DNA of 64,000 nt from Gari tellinella (taxonomy: Eukaryota > Mollusca > Bivalvia > Cardiida > Psammobiidae): contig OV277857.1 of the NCBI GenBank assembly GCA_922989275.2, positions 48,647,083-48,711,082 of the forward strand, in the 5' to 3' direction. The position numbers and the translations under genes were made by a program. This document shows, one piece after another, positions 39,157 to 49,261 of the stretch (its first letter is position 1; the number at the start of each line of letters is the position of its first letter). Below the pieces are notes generated by a model that did not search any database, was not told the origin of the DNA, and worked only from the letters and a program-made list of their open reading frames with translations.

Positions 39157-39302
39157 CAAGTAAATTCATCTCGCCATTTCTCGCAAAACTTTCTCTGTAA
39201 GGTTTGCTTTTCATAGCATTTCTTTGACTCCGCCGTAGCTGTACTCGCCCTTTTCTTTTCCCTTTTTTTACCACTGAAACCGAAGCTGAATAAATCTGAC
39301 AT
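39157..39302 (-). CDS. Candidate first coding exon, ZNF862/KIAA1586-like gene
   Basis: The exon reads on the minus strand from ATG at 39302 (MSDLFSFGF) through a lysine/arginine-rich stretch (KKREKKR) and a KCYEKQ segment to RKFCEKWRDEFTW. The final Trp codon is split (TG/G) at a good donor, CTTG followed by GTAAGA. Unspliced, the frame stops at once. The pattern Arg-x-Phe-x3-Trp-x3-Phe-x-Trp after a short basic, Lys-Tyr-Glu-Lys-rich leader is typical of the start of TTF/BED-like zinc-finger proteins of the ZNF862/KIAA1586 type, which derive from hAT transposases. The zinc ligands would lie in later exons, outside or beyond the satellite. An upstream in-frame ATG (39338) exists; I prefer 39302 because the MSD-FxFGF start looks family-like. 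A transposon copy in place of a host gene is equally possible. Confidence 0.5.
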
Positions 39303-39401
39303 GATTTGACGTTTCGATGTACACAAACCCAAAAGCATTCGCTCAATGTCGTATTTATACTTGGCAGAAAAAACGGATACTTTCGTAAACTAAACAAATA
39401 A
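39303..39401 (-). promoter_or_regulatory. Upstream region of the candidate exon
   Basis: Only 99 bp separate the exon start from the mariner-like element. It holds a GTATTTATACTTGG tract on the plus strand but no clear TATA box or initiator that I can support on the minus strand. Any promoter is short or lies beyond the transposon. Confidence 0.2.
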
Positions 39402-40711
39402 TACGAGGGCCATTCATTTAATTATGTCACTCTTGCGTTTTTCTTGCCTCCACCTAATACTGGAGCATTGAAATTTTGTATGCTTCACAATGAAGTGATT
39501 GTTCATATTGATTGAAAATTTCGTTCGAATCTGTTAAGTAGTTTAGATATTATTGAAGATTAAAGTTGGTCATTTCATAGACACTGGCTATTGTAGTGTT
39601 AGTAATGGCGTATGGTGAAATGTGGGCTTACCGTAAAGGTCGAATAATTTTGAAAATTTCGATTTCATTGATATATGTTGAACTTTATTTGATAAATTGA
39701 AGATTTGCAGTGTCATGAATGTCTTTTCCTAATAAAAACAAGCAATTTAAAGATTACTAGTTTTACTTTTAGATGGCCACTATTCAATTTGACGGGTGCC
39801 AAGGTTAAAGCTGTTGATGTGGTTAATCTACTAAAACAATACGCAAAACAAGCATTTAAATATATAACTGACGGTGTTGGTAAAATATCGGGTTCAGATC
39901 ATATGCTTTTGATACGGGAGTGTAAAGTTAGAAATTGATTTGTGTTGTGGACCACTTAATCTTTTTATTGAGAATAATTCTACACTCATGAAATACGTTG
40001 TAAAATCATTGTCGAAAAGCAGAAATATATAGAAATTACACATTTTTGAGCTGCCTTAAAGGTGATTTATAATTATAAGCAACACATATTAATCATTATA
40101 TCGCCAGATGATGCGTAAAGAAAGATTTAGATTGGTTATTGCAAAATACTAAAATGCGTGGGAAAAAGTTAAATGCAACTGCGTTTGAAATCCGATCACG
40201 CAGTACTTAAATTTAGAAACAAGTCAACCGAAAAGCTCTGAGGATTGTTTATAAAGTCAATATACTGAAGAAAAAAAAGAATTATTATGTAAAACATAAA
40301 CCTGCAATCCGAATTTTAAGAAAGACCTAATTAATAAAATTGTAGATTTTCCCCACTTGTATAATGGTAAATGATTTCCTGGAAAATTAAACGATAACCC
40401 AGCTACCCCCCCTGTTTGATTCACCGCAATATGGTTCTTATATTTGATTTTCATTCCTTTTATCAAAGAAATATAACTTTTTATGCCGAGCCATCTCTCA
40501 ATGTAAGCCGGACCATGCCGTTTTACAGTGTTTTCGGGGTACACCTAAAAAAGGATATTTTTCCACTTTTTAAATTCAAATTTGAATACTTGAATAATAT
40601 ATTTCTGTCAAAGAGAAATGTATCTAAGGGTTGGACAGAACGACATATGCTCAATTCTTATATTGCGCCTATAAGGATCCCGGTGACAAGATTAAATGAA
40701 CGTCCCTCGTA
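39402..40711. mobile_element. Degenerate mariner-like element, about 1.31 kb
   Basis: The ends are inverted repeats of about 28 bp. The left reads TACGAGGGCCATTCATTTAA. The right, on the complement, reads TACGAGGGACGTTCATTTAA, and both continue to TTGTCAC or ATGTCAC. The length between the TA ends (1310 bp) is what an intact mariner would have, and CGAGGG termini occur in mariner subfamilies. I cannot recognise transposase residues in any frame. The longest ORFs (77, 95 and 112 residues) have no mariner motifs, so coding capacity appears lost or replaced. Confidence 0.65.
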
Positions 40712-40713
40712 TA

Positions 40714-42200
40714 TCAGAATTGGGATTGATTTGCGTTTCGCACGTAAAAAATGATACAAAATTGTGTTTTAGTTGAAATAATTGCATTGTAGATACTGAT
40801 GACAATCATGGTAGTGAAAAGCGTGGGAAAGTGTAATATCCGGTAACTATTGAGAAATATCGGTTCGCAGAATAAATTGTCATTTTCAATCCCAAACACT
40901 GAGACTGCAGTTACCTTTTCGGATATTGTACCATCATAATTAAAATGATCAATTCTAAAAACATTCAAAACGAAACTGTTAACAACACAATCAGGTGTTT
41001 TAAGTAGAACGCGAGATGATCAATTAATCACACCGATATTTTCCGTACCTGAACCGGATTTTACTCTTCGCCCTTGTTACTGCGGGATATGACGCCGTTC
41101 AATTTATCAGAAATAGAATCGTGTATACTGCTAATTTTAGAACAAGGATTTCCCAAGTTTTATTTAGATGCGGAAACAGTTTTGAGGTCTGAACAACCTG
41201 CTTGTCTTATACCACAGTGGCGAACTGGGCAGGATTCTTAGCTTGAACATAATGATGTCCTTTTCTAAATGCATGACTTTAAAAAATCATCCTAAGATTT
41301 TAACTAGACCATTCGGGTAAGTAACTGCGAGGGATCACTAGACCGAACGTTGCCGTTACTAGTGAATGTCGTTCGGACGTAGGCCAGTGTCGAACCCTGT
41401 TTTCAAAAATATATGTTTGTTGTTATGTCTCCATCTTGAAATATGAAAATTTGAGTGATAGTACTGTAATAGTAGCTGTAGCTAATGTATTGTAGTAGTA
41501 GAACTAGATCTTATTGTGGATAGGTGAAATTTCATAATTGTAAATTAATACAAATGAACATTATCTATACAACTGGATCATTATTAATATGTTGTTGTTT
41601 GATTAAACTGTTTAAGCATTCCATGATTGCCATATTCACGCATAATTGAAAAAATACTTGAGTGAGTTAATGTGACGACAGTTTGTACCCATCTCAAACG
41701 TAAGTGTCAAAGCAATTAGTGAACGTTCGAGGGCAATAAAGAATGTCCACGGTACCATCAAACAGGTGTTAATTTGCGTGTTATTTTGCATATTGTTTGA
41801 CGAGTTTCTTTGATTAATTACGGATTACATAATTAAGAAAACCAAAACCTCTTATTTACAGGCCTAATTGTAAATTGAAAAATCCCACATGCAATTACAG
41901 ACATCTTCTTAAAAACAATAGAATTTACATCTGTTTGAAATGATATATGTTTGTGTTTTACGGGTGCAGGTATTTGTTTATGAGGGTATACACATATCCG
42001 CTTATGTATATAATACACATGTGTTTGTATGTGGCCGTATATGTGTGTTTATGCAAATGGAAGAATATATAGAAATGTTTGTGTGTATATGTATGGCGAG
42101 TAATAGATGTTATAATGTTTCACTTTTTACAAAAATGTTATATTATGAATTTTGTATGAAAGCTAAATGAATGTTTGAAAACATATAAGTAGAAGTTAAC
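40714..42200. other. Unassigned AT-rich intergenic DNA
   Basis: There is no supported gene. A minus-strand ORF of 84 codons at 40714-40968 has no recognisable domain. GGGTAAGTAACT at 41316 could be a donor, but no exon is evident beside it. A single GGTTCGA box-B-like match lies on the minus strand near 41390 without an A box. Positions 41940-42060 are rich in TGTGTTTGTATG-type words. Confidence 0.5.
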
Positions 42201-42210
42201 TCTCAGAAGA

Positions 42211-42252
42211 AAATGAAGAAGAAAATGAAGAAGAAGAAGAAGAAGAAAATAG
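42211..42252 (+). repeat. Purine microsatellite (GAA/GAAAAT)n
   Basis: GAAGAAAATGAAGAAGAAAA grades into a pure GAA run before AAAATAG. All-purine on this strand. Confidence 0.85.
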
Positions 42253-42502
42253 TTTAAGAAAATAGGCAAAATTAGTGAATTCCCTCTTTAAAGTGGACCT
42301 AAAACAAAGGTGAGTAATAAATAATATAACAAAGAAATCTTTTCCCTATCTGTTTTCATTTTTACTATTTCCGTGTTTTGGATCTTTTCAAACCTAATCA
42401 TAATTATACTACCTAACCTGATAACCATGTTGATCACTTATATTGTGTATATGTGAACTGTATCAACCTCTTGTTTCGTTCTTTGTATGACTCAGTGAAT
42501 AA

Positions 42503-42524
42503 AGTTCTGTTCTGTTCTGTTCTG
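42503..42524 (+). repeat. Short GTTCT pentamer repeat
   Basis: Four copies of GTTCT in a row, with no other context. Confidence 0.7.
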
Positions 42525-42980
42525 CAACAACATATTTGAGTGGGTGTTTGTATCATTGGCAATGATTCGGTGATATTAGAGTAAAAAGAATGTGATTGGT
42601 TCTACAGGTGTAGAAGAAATTTAATTAGAAATGATTCGATAAAATTAGAGTACAATGTAAATGGTTATTGATTGGTTTTTGATCCGCGATAGCGCAGCGT
42701 TTTCGCGGATTCATGTATACCGAATTTGCCAAGTTAAACATTTCATACTGCAAATCTGACTACAGCCAAATCTAACAAGAAAATAGTGCTTGGTTTTAGA
42801 AGTGATCTATGCTTTGATAGCACTACATGTGGGTTGAAGTAAGTTGTATCTCTTCTAATTAATTTAACATGAGATTTTTCAATGTTTTCCGGAAGGTCAG
42901 AATATGTCTTTTGCTTTATTTTTAAGAAAATGTTGAATGGTATTCATTCGCGAAAATCGCTGATGTCCGTTTTACGAAGC

Positions 42981-43125
42981 ATACTCGGTCCTGTCCGTAT
43001 AGCCAATAGTTTCGACCGACGAGTATAACGGGGAAAGCCGAGCAGCTGTTTAACGACGCATTACTCGGCCTTGTCCGTATAGCCAATCGCTTCGATCGAC
43101 AAGTATATCGGAGAAAGCCGTCATA
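42981..43125 (+). repeat. Two-copy tandem repeat, 80-bp period
   Basis: ACTCGG(T/C)CCTGTCCGTATAGCC with TTCGA(C/T)CGAC and GG(G/A)GAAAGCCG occurs at 42981-43060 and again from 43061. It is more GC- and CpG-rich than its surroundings and lies just upstream of a possible untranslated first exon. Confidence 0.7.
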
Positions 43126-43199
43126 ACTGGAAAACGTTAGTCTGGTTTCCGGTACTGTAGGATTATGTGCGTGTTAATCGGGAACCAGAACGAGATTAT

Positions 43200-43335
43200 A
43201 TTTCACGTGGGTAAATAAGGGGACCGTAAATAAGACACACCATTTTGCTGAAAAGGAGAAACAACAACACGAAGAGGAGATTTGCAAATTGTTATTTGCC
43301 TCAGCGAGTTTGTCGACGGACTATTAGACTCCAAT
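43200..43335 (+). other. Possible untranslated first exon with donor
   Basis: A purine-rich segment with CACGTGGG and ACCGTAAATAAGACAC ends at CCAAT followed by GTAAGTAAC, a strong donor. There is no ORF of note and no partner exon identified, so this is a weak call resting on donor quality and local composition. Confidence 0.2.
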
Positions 43336-43409
43336 GTAAGTAACTGATAGGTCAGGTAATCATTTTTATTCCTGTAATACTATATTGTTTAAATTTGCAT
43401 AAACAATTA

Positions 43410-43601
43410 CAGAGTTCCAGATAAGGGAAGCATTCCGAAAAGTAGAATCTTTATTCCTGTATTAAACCCTATGGTGGTACTACTCATTAGAATCGTCTCT
43501 GCGAGACGATTCTAATGAGTAGTAACACCATAGGATATGGTCCTGAAATAAGTGAGAAAATGTTCATTTGTTCAGTTTACTCCGTCTTATCTCGATCCCT
43601 G
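43410..43601. mobile_element. 192-bp foldback MITE (family C), copy 1
   Basis: The ends CAGAGTTCCAGATAAGGG and CTTATCTCGATCCCTG are inverted repeats, flanked by AATTA on both sides (43405-43409 and 43602-43606). The centre is a near-perfect hairpin with arms of about 30 bp (CTACTCATTAGAATCGTCTC and its complement) and a 3-base loop. A transcript would make a long hairpin RNA. Confidence 0.8.
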
Positions 43602-43717
43602 AATTATTGTCTCGCCATCACGAATGAGTGAAAAGGAAACTAAGGTGATATTTTTCCATCGTCAGCGTCAAACTTTTGGGTTTAGCTCCAATACTGCTTC
43701 TTGTTTAGCTCTTTTGC

Positions 43718-44001
43718 TACCCATTACCTCATAGCCTGTTTCTAGTTTTGCTACCCATTACCTCATAGCCTGTTTCTAGTTTTGGAGATAGGGGATCATT
43801 TAAAGCAGGTTGAAAGTAAGCAGAATGTGCCTTAAGGCACATTCTATTTTACTTTCAGCCTGCTTTAAGCTACCATCTGCTAGAATATAGAAACATATAT
43901 CTTCTGATACATATTCATAATTGTATAAATTGGAACTATTTTCATCAATGGATGTATAAAAGAAAGGCCTAAAAAGGCATATTTATGGGGTAATGGGATA
44001 A
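43718..44001 (+). mobile_element. A-MITE copy 1, with 33-bp duplication of its left end
   Basis: CTACCCATTACCTCATAGCC appears twice in tandem (43718 and 43751), followed by TTTAAAGCAGGTTGAAAG, the central GTGCCTTAAGGCAC palindrome and the right end ATGGGGTAATGGGATAA. It belongs to the family described at 58872. The left TTAA is not preserved. Confidence 0.75.
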
Positions 44002-44458
44002 AAAGTATAATAAGAAACAAAGCAAACTTGGAATACCGGTGTACCCAGTCTAAATGTGTGGACTGATGGGCAAATTAAGTGGAGACAAGCAAGACATTTA
44101 ATTCTGCAGGATTCTTGATCTTATAATAAATGTTATGTGTTGATTTTGGCATTAAGATTTATCATGTACATGTTATGAAAGTTTTAAATTCAAATTTTGC
44201 TTATGGAATGCCTTTTCATAGCTTAACCTATCACACAGAAAATCCTTTTCTTTGTTTTTACCCTGGCCTGATAAAGGTGTTGCACAAATTCTTTTTCCAA
44301 CATCCAGACTAATTAAAGTTGGCTGAAAGTAAAGCAGAAAGCTCCTACAGATGCTTTAAACATCCTCTGTCTTTACACTGAATAAAAACCACAAGGAAAA
44401 GGGTTAAAGTGAACCAGAAATTAGAATTTGGTGTGATTTCATCTTGTCGATAAACAGG
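44002..44458. other. Unassigned, with half of an A-MITE-like hairpin
   Basis: Mostly AT-rich unique-looking DNA. Near 44312 AATTAAAGTTGGCTGAAAGT followed by AAAGCAGAAAGCTCC resembles one arm of the A-type hairpin without its partner. No exon is supported. Confidence 0.4.
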
Positions 44459-44856
44459 CAGTAAAACCTCCATATTACGACTCTTAAAAATAATAATTGA
44501 TGATATGAAAAACAGGTGGCAGCTTAAAGCAATGTGAAAGTGAACCAGAAAGCTCCTGAATGACCTTTCTGGTTTACTTTCACCTTGCATTAAGCAGCCT
44601 CCTGCCTGAAACAAGAAAAAAAATGTAATTTTGTGGTCATAATAGAGAGGTCAGGCTCCAGATAAGGAGAGTATTTCAAAAATTAAATTTTTTATTTCTG
44701 CATTAAACCCTATGTTGTCACTACTCATTAGAATCATCTCTTTGAGACGATTCTAATGAGTAGTAACACCATAGGATTTGTTGCTGAAATGAGGGAGAAA
44801 CTGTTGGATTTGGTCAGTTTATTCCCTCTTATCTGGAGCCCTGAGAGGTTCTACTG
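44459..44856. mobile_element. MITE with CAGTAAAACCTC ends, interrupted by family C
   Basis: The left end CAGTAAAACCTC-TATTACGAC matches the complement of the right end GTCATAATAGAGAGGTTCTACTG once the 192-bp family C element and one 6-bp duplication are removed. A hairpin occupies 44521-44599 (TTAAAGCAATGTGAAAGTGA and its partner). The ends resemble Tc1/mariner-type short elements; the class is inferred. Confidence 0.65.
44652..44843. mobile_element. 192-bp foldback MITE (family C), copy 2
   Basis: Same length and layout as 43410-43601, with ends CAGGCTCCAGATAAG and CTTATCTGGAGCCCTG and the same central 30-bp hairpin. It is flanked by AGAGGT (44646-44651 and 44844-44849), which shows it moved into the end of the CAGTAAAACCTC element. 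Confidence 0.85.
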
Positions 44857-44926
44857 TACTTGGAAGGGTAAAAAGTTGTCACATCTGTATATTTTCAGCA
44901 CCATTTGAGCATGTGGGATACAGAAG

Positions 44927-45416
44927 CTTTGGTGTGCTTGAGACATGATACAGATTTAGTGGTCTCTGACCTGTGTCTGCTAGAAACAAATACTTCACAG
45001 AACAACAGGTAAACTTTGGTGTGCTAGAGACATGATACAGATTTAGTGGTCTCTGACCTGTGTCTGCTAGAAACAAATACTTCACAGAACAACAGGTAAT
45101 TTTTGGTGTGCTATAGAGACATGATACAGATTTAGTCGTCTCTGACCTGTGTCTGCTAGAAACAAATACTTCACAGAATAACAGGTAAACTTTGGTGTGC
45201 TTGAGACATGATACAGATTTAGTGGTCTCTGACCTGTGTCTGCTAGAAACAAATACTTCACAGAATAACAGGTAAACGTTGGTGTTCTTGAGACATGATA
45301 CAGATTTAGTGGTCTCTGACCTGTGTCTGCTAGAAACAAATACTTCACAGAATAACAGGTAAACTTTGGTGTGCTTGAGACATGATACAGATTTAGTGGT
45401 CTCTGACCTGTGTCTT
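44927..45416 (+). repeat. Minisatellite, 87-bp period, about 5.6 copies
   Basis: Units start at 44927, 45014, 45101, 45190, 45277 and 45364 with (C/T)(T/G)TTGGTGT(G/T)CT and contain ACATGATACAGATTTAGT and CTTCACAGAA(C/T)AACAGGTAA. One unit is 89 bp. The usual period is divisible by three, so two minus-strand frames stay open (193 and 88 codons), giving 29-residue protein repeats with RHRSETTKSVSCL. I see no start context, domain or splice structure that makes this a gene. Confidence 0.9.
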
Positions 45417-45431
45417 GTTACACTGCAGGTA

Positions 45432-45805
45432 CAGTGCTCCCTCTCTACAATGGCACCCAATGGGGGACACAGAATATGTGTGTTGTTACGAGGGAGTCAT
45501 GATAGTGAGGGAAAATTAATACTTGGATTACATTTGCATACAGCTTGAATCCTGATTAGACGCCGCGTAACGCTGTGTTTGATCTGGATTCAAGCTGTTT
45601 GCTACTCGTCATTATATTTATTCTATCTAAATGTCCACTTATAATTATGTAACTTTAAGAAAAACAGCAGACGGCAAAAGTAGGCAGACGGTATTGCAGT
45701 CATGAAAAGGTTGGACAAAAATGTCTTGTTTGGGCGACCAGCAGCAATGGGATGTTGTAAGGAGGGACTCATTGTTTGGAGGGCCGTTGTAGGGAGGGAG
45801 CACTG
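45432..45805. mobile_element. TA-flanked MITE (family D), copy 1
   Basis: The ends CAGTGCTCCCTCTCTACAA and TTGTAGGGAGGGAGCACTG are near-perfect inverted repeats flanked by TA. The centre carries the CAAACAG-type hairpin cassette at about 45541-45601 (CAGCTTGAATCCTGATTAGA and GATCTGGATTCAAGCTGTTTG). TA duplication and CAGTG ends suggest Tc1/mariner mobilisation. Confidence 0.8.
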
Positions 45806-45868
45806 TAGTAGAAAAAAGCCAATCTAAAGGAGACAAGAAATAATGCAATAGGGTACTTCTGAAAATAC

Positions 45869-46020
45869 AGTAAAACCTATCTATTATATTCAGTAAATTG
45901 TGTTTATTATTAGGTGTATATGACAAGTGACTGCTTAAAGCAAGGTGACTGTAAAACAGAAAGCTCCTTTAGATCACCTTGCTTTAAGCTGTCACAATAA
46001 CTAATAGGATTCAATTTTGT
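45869..46020. mobile_element. Likely diverged CAGTAAAACCT-type MITE
   Basis: It starts at TACAGTAAAACCTATCTATT and includes a hairpin at 45932-45996 (GCTTAAAGCAAGGTGAC and ATCACCTTGCTTTAAGC). The right end is not clearly preserved. Confidence 0.45.
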
Positions 46021-46285
46021 TATAGATGTGTCAAATATTCAAGCATTACGGACTGCATCATGTGCATTTACATATTTGCTACGAGCAATCGCATTGCTCC
46101 AAGATATTTCTAAGCAATGTCAATGGTATAATTAATAGCATGATAAGCAAATAGTTTTGATCCATATCCAATTTTGACTGATGTTGAAAAAGTCACGTGG
46201 TATTCATTGAAACCTAGTATGTGTGTGTACACACGTAGAGGTTATAATGTGAAAATTCCCACGGATTGTTGTGTTTATATAAGTA

Positions 46286-46620
46286 CAGCGTTCCCTCTCT
46301 ACAACGGCCCTCCTTACAACGACTCCCTCCTTACAACGACATTCACCGCTGTTCCCACGAAAATTATGCACTGATGCATTATCATCTAGCTAAAATTGTT
46401 GTCTGCTGTTTTTCTTACATAAATGACATTTTGACAGAAAAAACATTATGACAAATGACAAACAGCTTGAATCCAGATCAGACGCCGCGTTACGTGGCGT
46501 CTGATCTGGATTCGAGCTGTTTGCAAATGTCAACCAAGTTCCCTCTCTATAACGACTCCCTCCGAACAACGCACATATTTGTTGTCTCCCATTGAGTGTC
46601 GTTGTAGAGAGAGAGCGCTG
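46286..46620. mobile_element. TA-flanked MITE (family D), copy 2
   Basis: The ends CAGCGTTCCCTCTCTACAACG and CGTTGTAGAGAGAGAGCGCTG are flanked by TA. Inside at 46462-46525 is a strong CAAACAG-type cassette: CAGCTTGAATCCAGATCAGA pairs with TCTGATCTGGATTCGAGCTG around GCCGCGTTACGTGGC. Confidence 0.85.
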
Positions 46621-46729
46621 TACAATATTGAAACAAGGAATTTTACAACCGCTGCTGTTTTGATTGGATTACACTATTTGCTTAGTAAGTAACTACATCT
46701 ACACATATATAGTAAACTAAACAGTTGAA

Positions 46730-46967
46730 CCCATAACCCCATTAATACGCCTTTTTACGCCTTCGACTTATTCCTTCACTGTAGAAAATAAAGCAACTTT
46801 ATACAGTCATGAATATGTTCGCTAGATCCTAGCAGATGATAGCACAAAGCACGCTGAAAGTAAAGCATAATGTGCCCTACAACACATTTTCTTTCACTTT
46901 CAACCAGCTTTAAGTGGTCCTTTGTATTCTAGATCTATAAACTAGACACTGGCTATGGGGTAATGGG
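46730..46967 (-). mobile_element. A-MITE copy 2, reverse orientation
   Basis: It runs from CCCATAACCCCATTAATACG to GGCTATGGGGTAATGGG and contains ATCCTAGCAGATGATAGC and the AAGTAAAGCATAATGTGCC hairpin. Flanking TGAA and TCAA look like decayed TTAA. Confidence 0.75.
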
Positions 46968-47011
46968 TCAAATAAGACTAATCCGCACGACCAGGCGTCT
47001 CCAAACTGTTT

Positions 47012-47046
47012 GATTGTGGATAATTGATACTCAATTATCCGCAATC
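47012..47046. repeat. Short perfect-type inverted repeat
   Basis: GATTGTGGATAATTGA and TCAATTATCCGCAATC surround a 3-base loop. It is bordered by AACTGTTT and AGACTGTTTT, so it may be the core of another CAAACAG-bounded cassette. Confidence 0.6.
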
Positions 47047-47221
47047 AGACTGTTTTGAGATACAAAATCACATTTGTAAGATACATGTATATCATTATGA
47101 AGTTACAATCTCTGTAAATTTGCGAAATATATATATTTAAACAAATTTATTATTTTCAGTTTAGAGGATTCTGATAGCAGACTGGTAAACTTCTGTATTG
47201 TAGGCCATGTGCAGTAATACC

Positions 47222-47268
47222 TTTTCATGTATTAAAGGCGTAAAAAGGCATATATATGGGGTAATGGG
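47222..47268 (+). mobile_element. A-MITE right-end fragment
   Basis: AAAGGCGTAAAAAGGCATAT and ATGGGGTAATGGGTTAA match the last 45-50 bp of the family, ending in the expected TTAA. The rest is missing. Confidence 0.6.
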
Positions 47269-47539
47269 TTAATTAATGAAAAGTTATCATACTTTATCAT
47301 TTCAGAAGGAAGGATGTTTACCCATTACCCCATAACCTGTTTCTAGTATTGAAAACTGGTCACCACTTAACTCTTTGAACCCTAGTCCCGCATATAGGCG
47401 TCCTTTTCAAACAGTGTACAATTGAATAGAACACTTCACTGGTTAGGAACTTGGTTACAGTGGGGCGAGGGTCCTCGCGACAGGTGGTATCGGAGTCCTG
47501 ACTATACATGTTTCAGAGTCTCGTCGTGAAACAAAACTT

Positions 47540-48670
47540 GGCACGCTGAAGTGAACGCAAAAGAGGTAATTAAAGGTCAAATTGACATAAACACTGTAAA
47601 TCATTATTGTCACCATATAGTCCGATGTTTTTCTAAGCGTCGTGCATGCTTAATTTGTTCCATTTATGGAATTTACGCTTGAAATAGTTCTTAAAACGAC
47701 GCGGTAATCAAGGTTTTTGTTCACAACAATATATTCTTATAAATGACTGCATAATCTCGCCTGCAATCAATGTTTCTGGCAAGATTAATACTTAAATTGC
47801 ATCTTTGCAAGAGAATCACATTAAAAATATCGTATATCAATGAAATTCTCTGAATTTCAAGTGGTTAATAAGTTTACAGAGTAACAGAGAGTGTTACAGG
47901 TTCTCTAACAACAGGTTATTAAACGTTACAGGTACTTATCGACATTTTTGTTTTTGTTTGAGAGAGAATGGATCTAAAGTGCATGTATTGCAAGAGGTCC
48001 TTTATATTTTACAATGATTTAAGCTGTCACCTGTCTTTTATACAATCAATTAGCCTTCGTTTTAGCGGTTGTAAATGAGATTTACTGTAATAATTACGTA
48101 TTACTGCGTTCGGTTAGTGCCTACTTGATATTTTATCATATGTAAAGAACCATCGTCGTATTTAATAATTTCAAAATAGTTAACACGATGCAAAAATAAT
48201 AAAAAGTACTCAATTTCAAGGATTCTGTTGCTGTATTTATTTCCCAAAATGAAAACCAGACTCTTAAAAATTAAATATATACTTGCAAATATCTCTAAAG
48301 CGATCACTGAAATAATCTAACGTGTAGAACAGCTCCAAAGGCAAACAATAACCGGTACATGTAATAAAAAAGAACCTGCAAAATTATCGTATGGTTATTT
48401 CAGTCCATTACATGACTTGTCAAGCAAAACATAGTACTTAATGCAAAAATTGAAAGCCACCTTTAATTTAGACAAGGTAAATTCTTCATAATAGGCAAGT
48501 CTCATATCTTGCCACAGGCGAACTCTGGTCTCGATTTGCACTATTTGTGCTCTTTTTGAATGCAAATTTTCACAATAAGTTGCTCAATATTTTTAAGTTT
48601 AATTAATAACTTTCTATCTATTTCTCAGACAAATAAATCATATGTGCAAAACGATCCGTCATATATCAAA
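47540..48670. other. Transposon interior, no gene seen
   Basis: AT-rich sequence inside the 4-kb element. A 68-codon minus-strand ORF at 48101-48307 is not recognisable. No transposase signature is visible. Confidence 0.5.
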
Positions 48671-48681
48671 TATAAGTTTAA

Positions 48682-48924
48682 CTCTTTCCTCCCTGAAACT
48701 TTAAATGGACAATTCCAGTTTCGACTTTAGTCTAGTCCATTTCTGGCTTTTAAGGGTTGTTTTTGTCCATTTTGGGCATTATGACAAACAGTGAAGACCC
48801 TGATCAGAGGGCTCCTTTCGGAGCCCTCTGATCTGGGTCTTCACTGTTTGCACAGGACAAGTGTACTATTCACACGTACACTTTTTGAAAAGGACGCCTA
48901 TATGCGGGACTAGGGTTCAAAGGG
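48682..48924 (+). mobile_element. B-MITE, complete copy
   Basis: It is flanked by TTAA on both sides (48678-48681 and 48925-48928), with ends CTCTTTCCTCCCTG and GGGTTCAAAGGG. It contains GGACAATTCCAGTTTCGAC, a strong hairpin at 48784-48851 (CAAACAGTGAAGACCCTGA and GATCTGGGTCTTCACTGTTTG around GGAGCC), then AGGACAAGTGTACTATTCAC and GCCTATATGCGGGACTAG. TTAA targets and CCC-type ends suggest piggyBac mobilisation. Confidence 0.85.
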
Positions 48925-49261
48925 TTAACCCGTTCACCGCTATACTCTGACTGTATAAACAGGTTAGATTCGAATGAGAAGCTGAATAATTGTGTGTCTG
49001 AATCGGATCAAAACTGTTTGACTATCTTAGAGATCCTTTTTTGAGTTTGATCTTGGTTAGACATCGAGAAAATTGGCGCAGCACCAGGCTCTTAACTGTT
49101 TGCAAATACGACTGTTAGTCTATTAAATGTATAAAACAGAATGCGTTATAAGTAGATCTTCCACCGAGAATAGGATCGAACCGCACTCGAACCCGTGCAT
49201 ATTATCAACTTTGCAAAATTTAATACGTAATTCAAATCTCAAGCGTGAGTAAATTTGTATT

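Noticed and set aside
39107..39397. 96-codon minus-strand ORF overlapping the candidate exon
   Set aside because: It is in another frame, runs across the satellite edge and is not protein-like. The spliced frame ending RKFCEKWRDEFTW is the better reading.
44879..45460. 193-codon repeat protein on the minus strand as a gene
   Set aside because: The openness is explained by the 87-bp period; one unit of 89 bp breaks the register, and there is no conserved codon pattern visible.
49165..49200. tRNA-derived SINE on the minus strand
   Set aside because: GGTTCGATCC is a good B box, but I find no A box at the right distance and no tRNA-like fold. The same holds for the GGTTCGA match near 41390.
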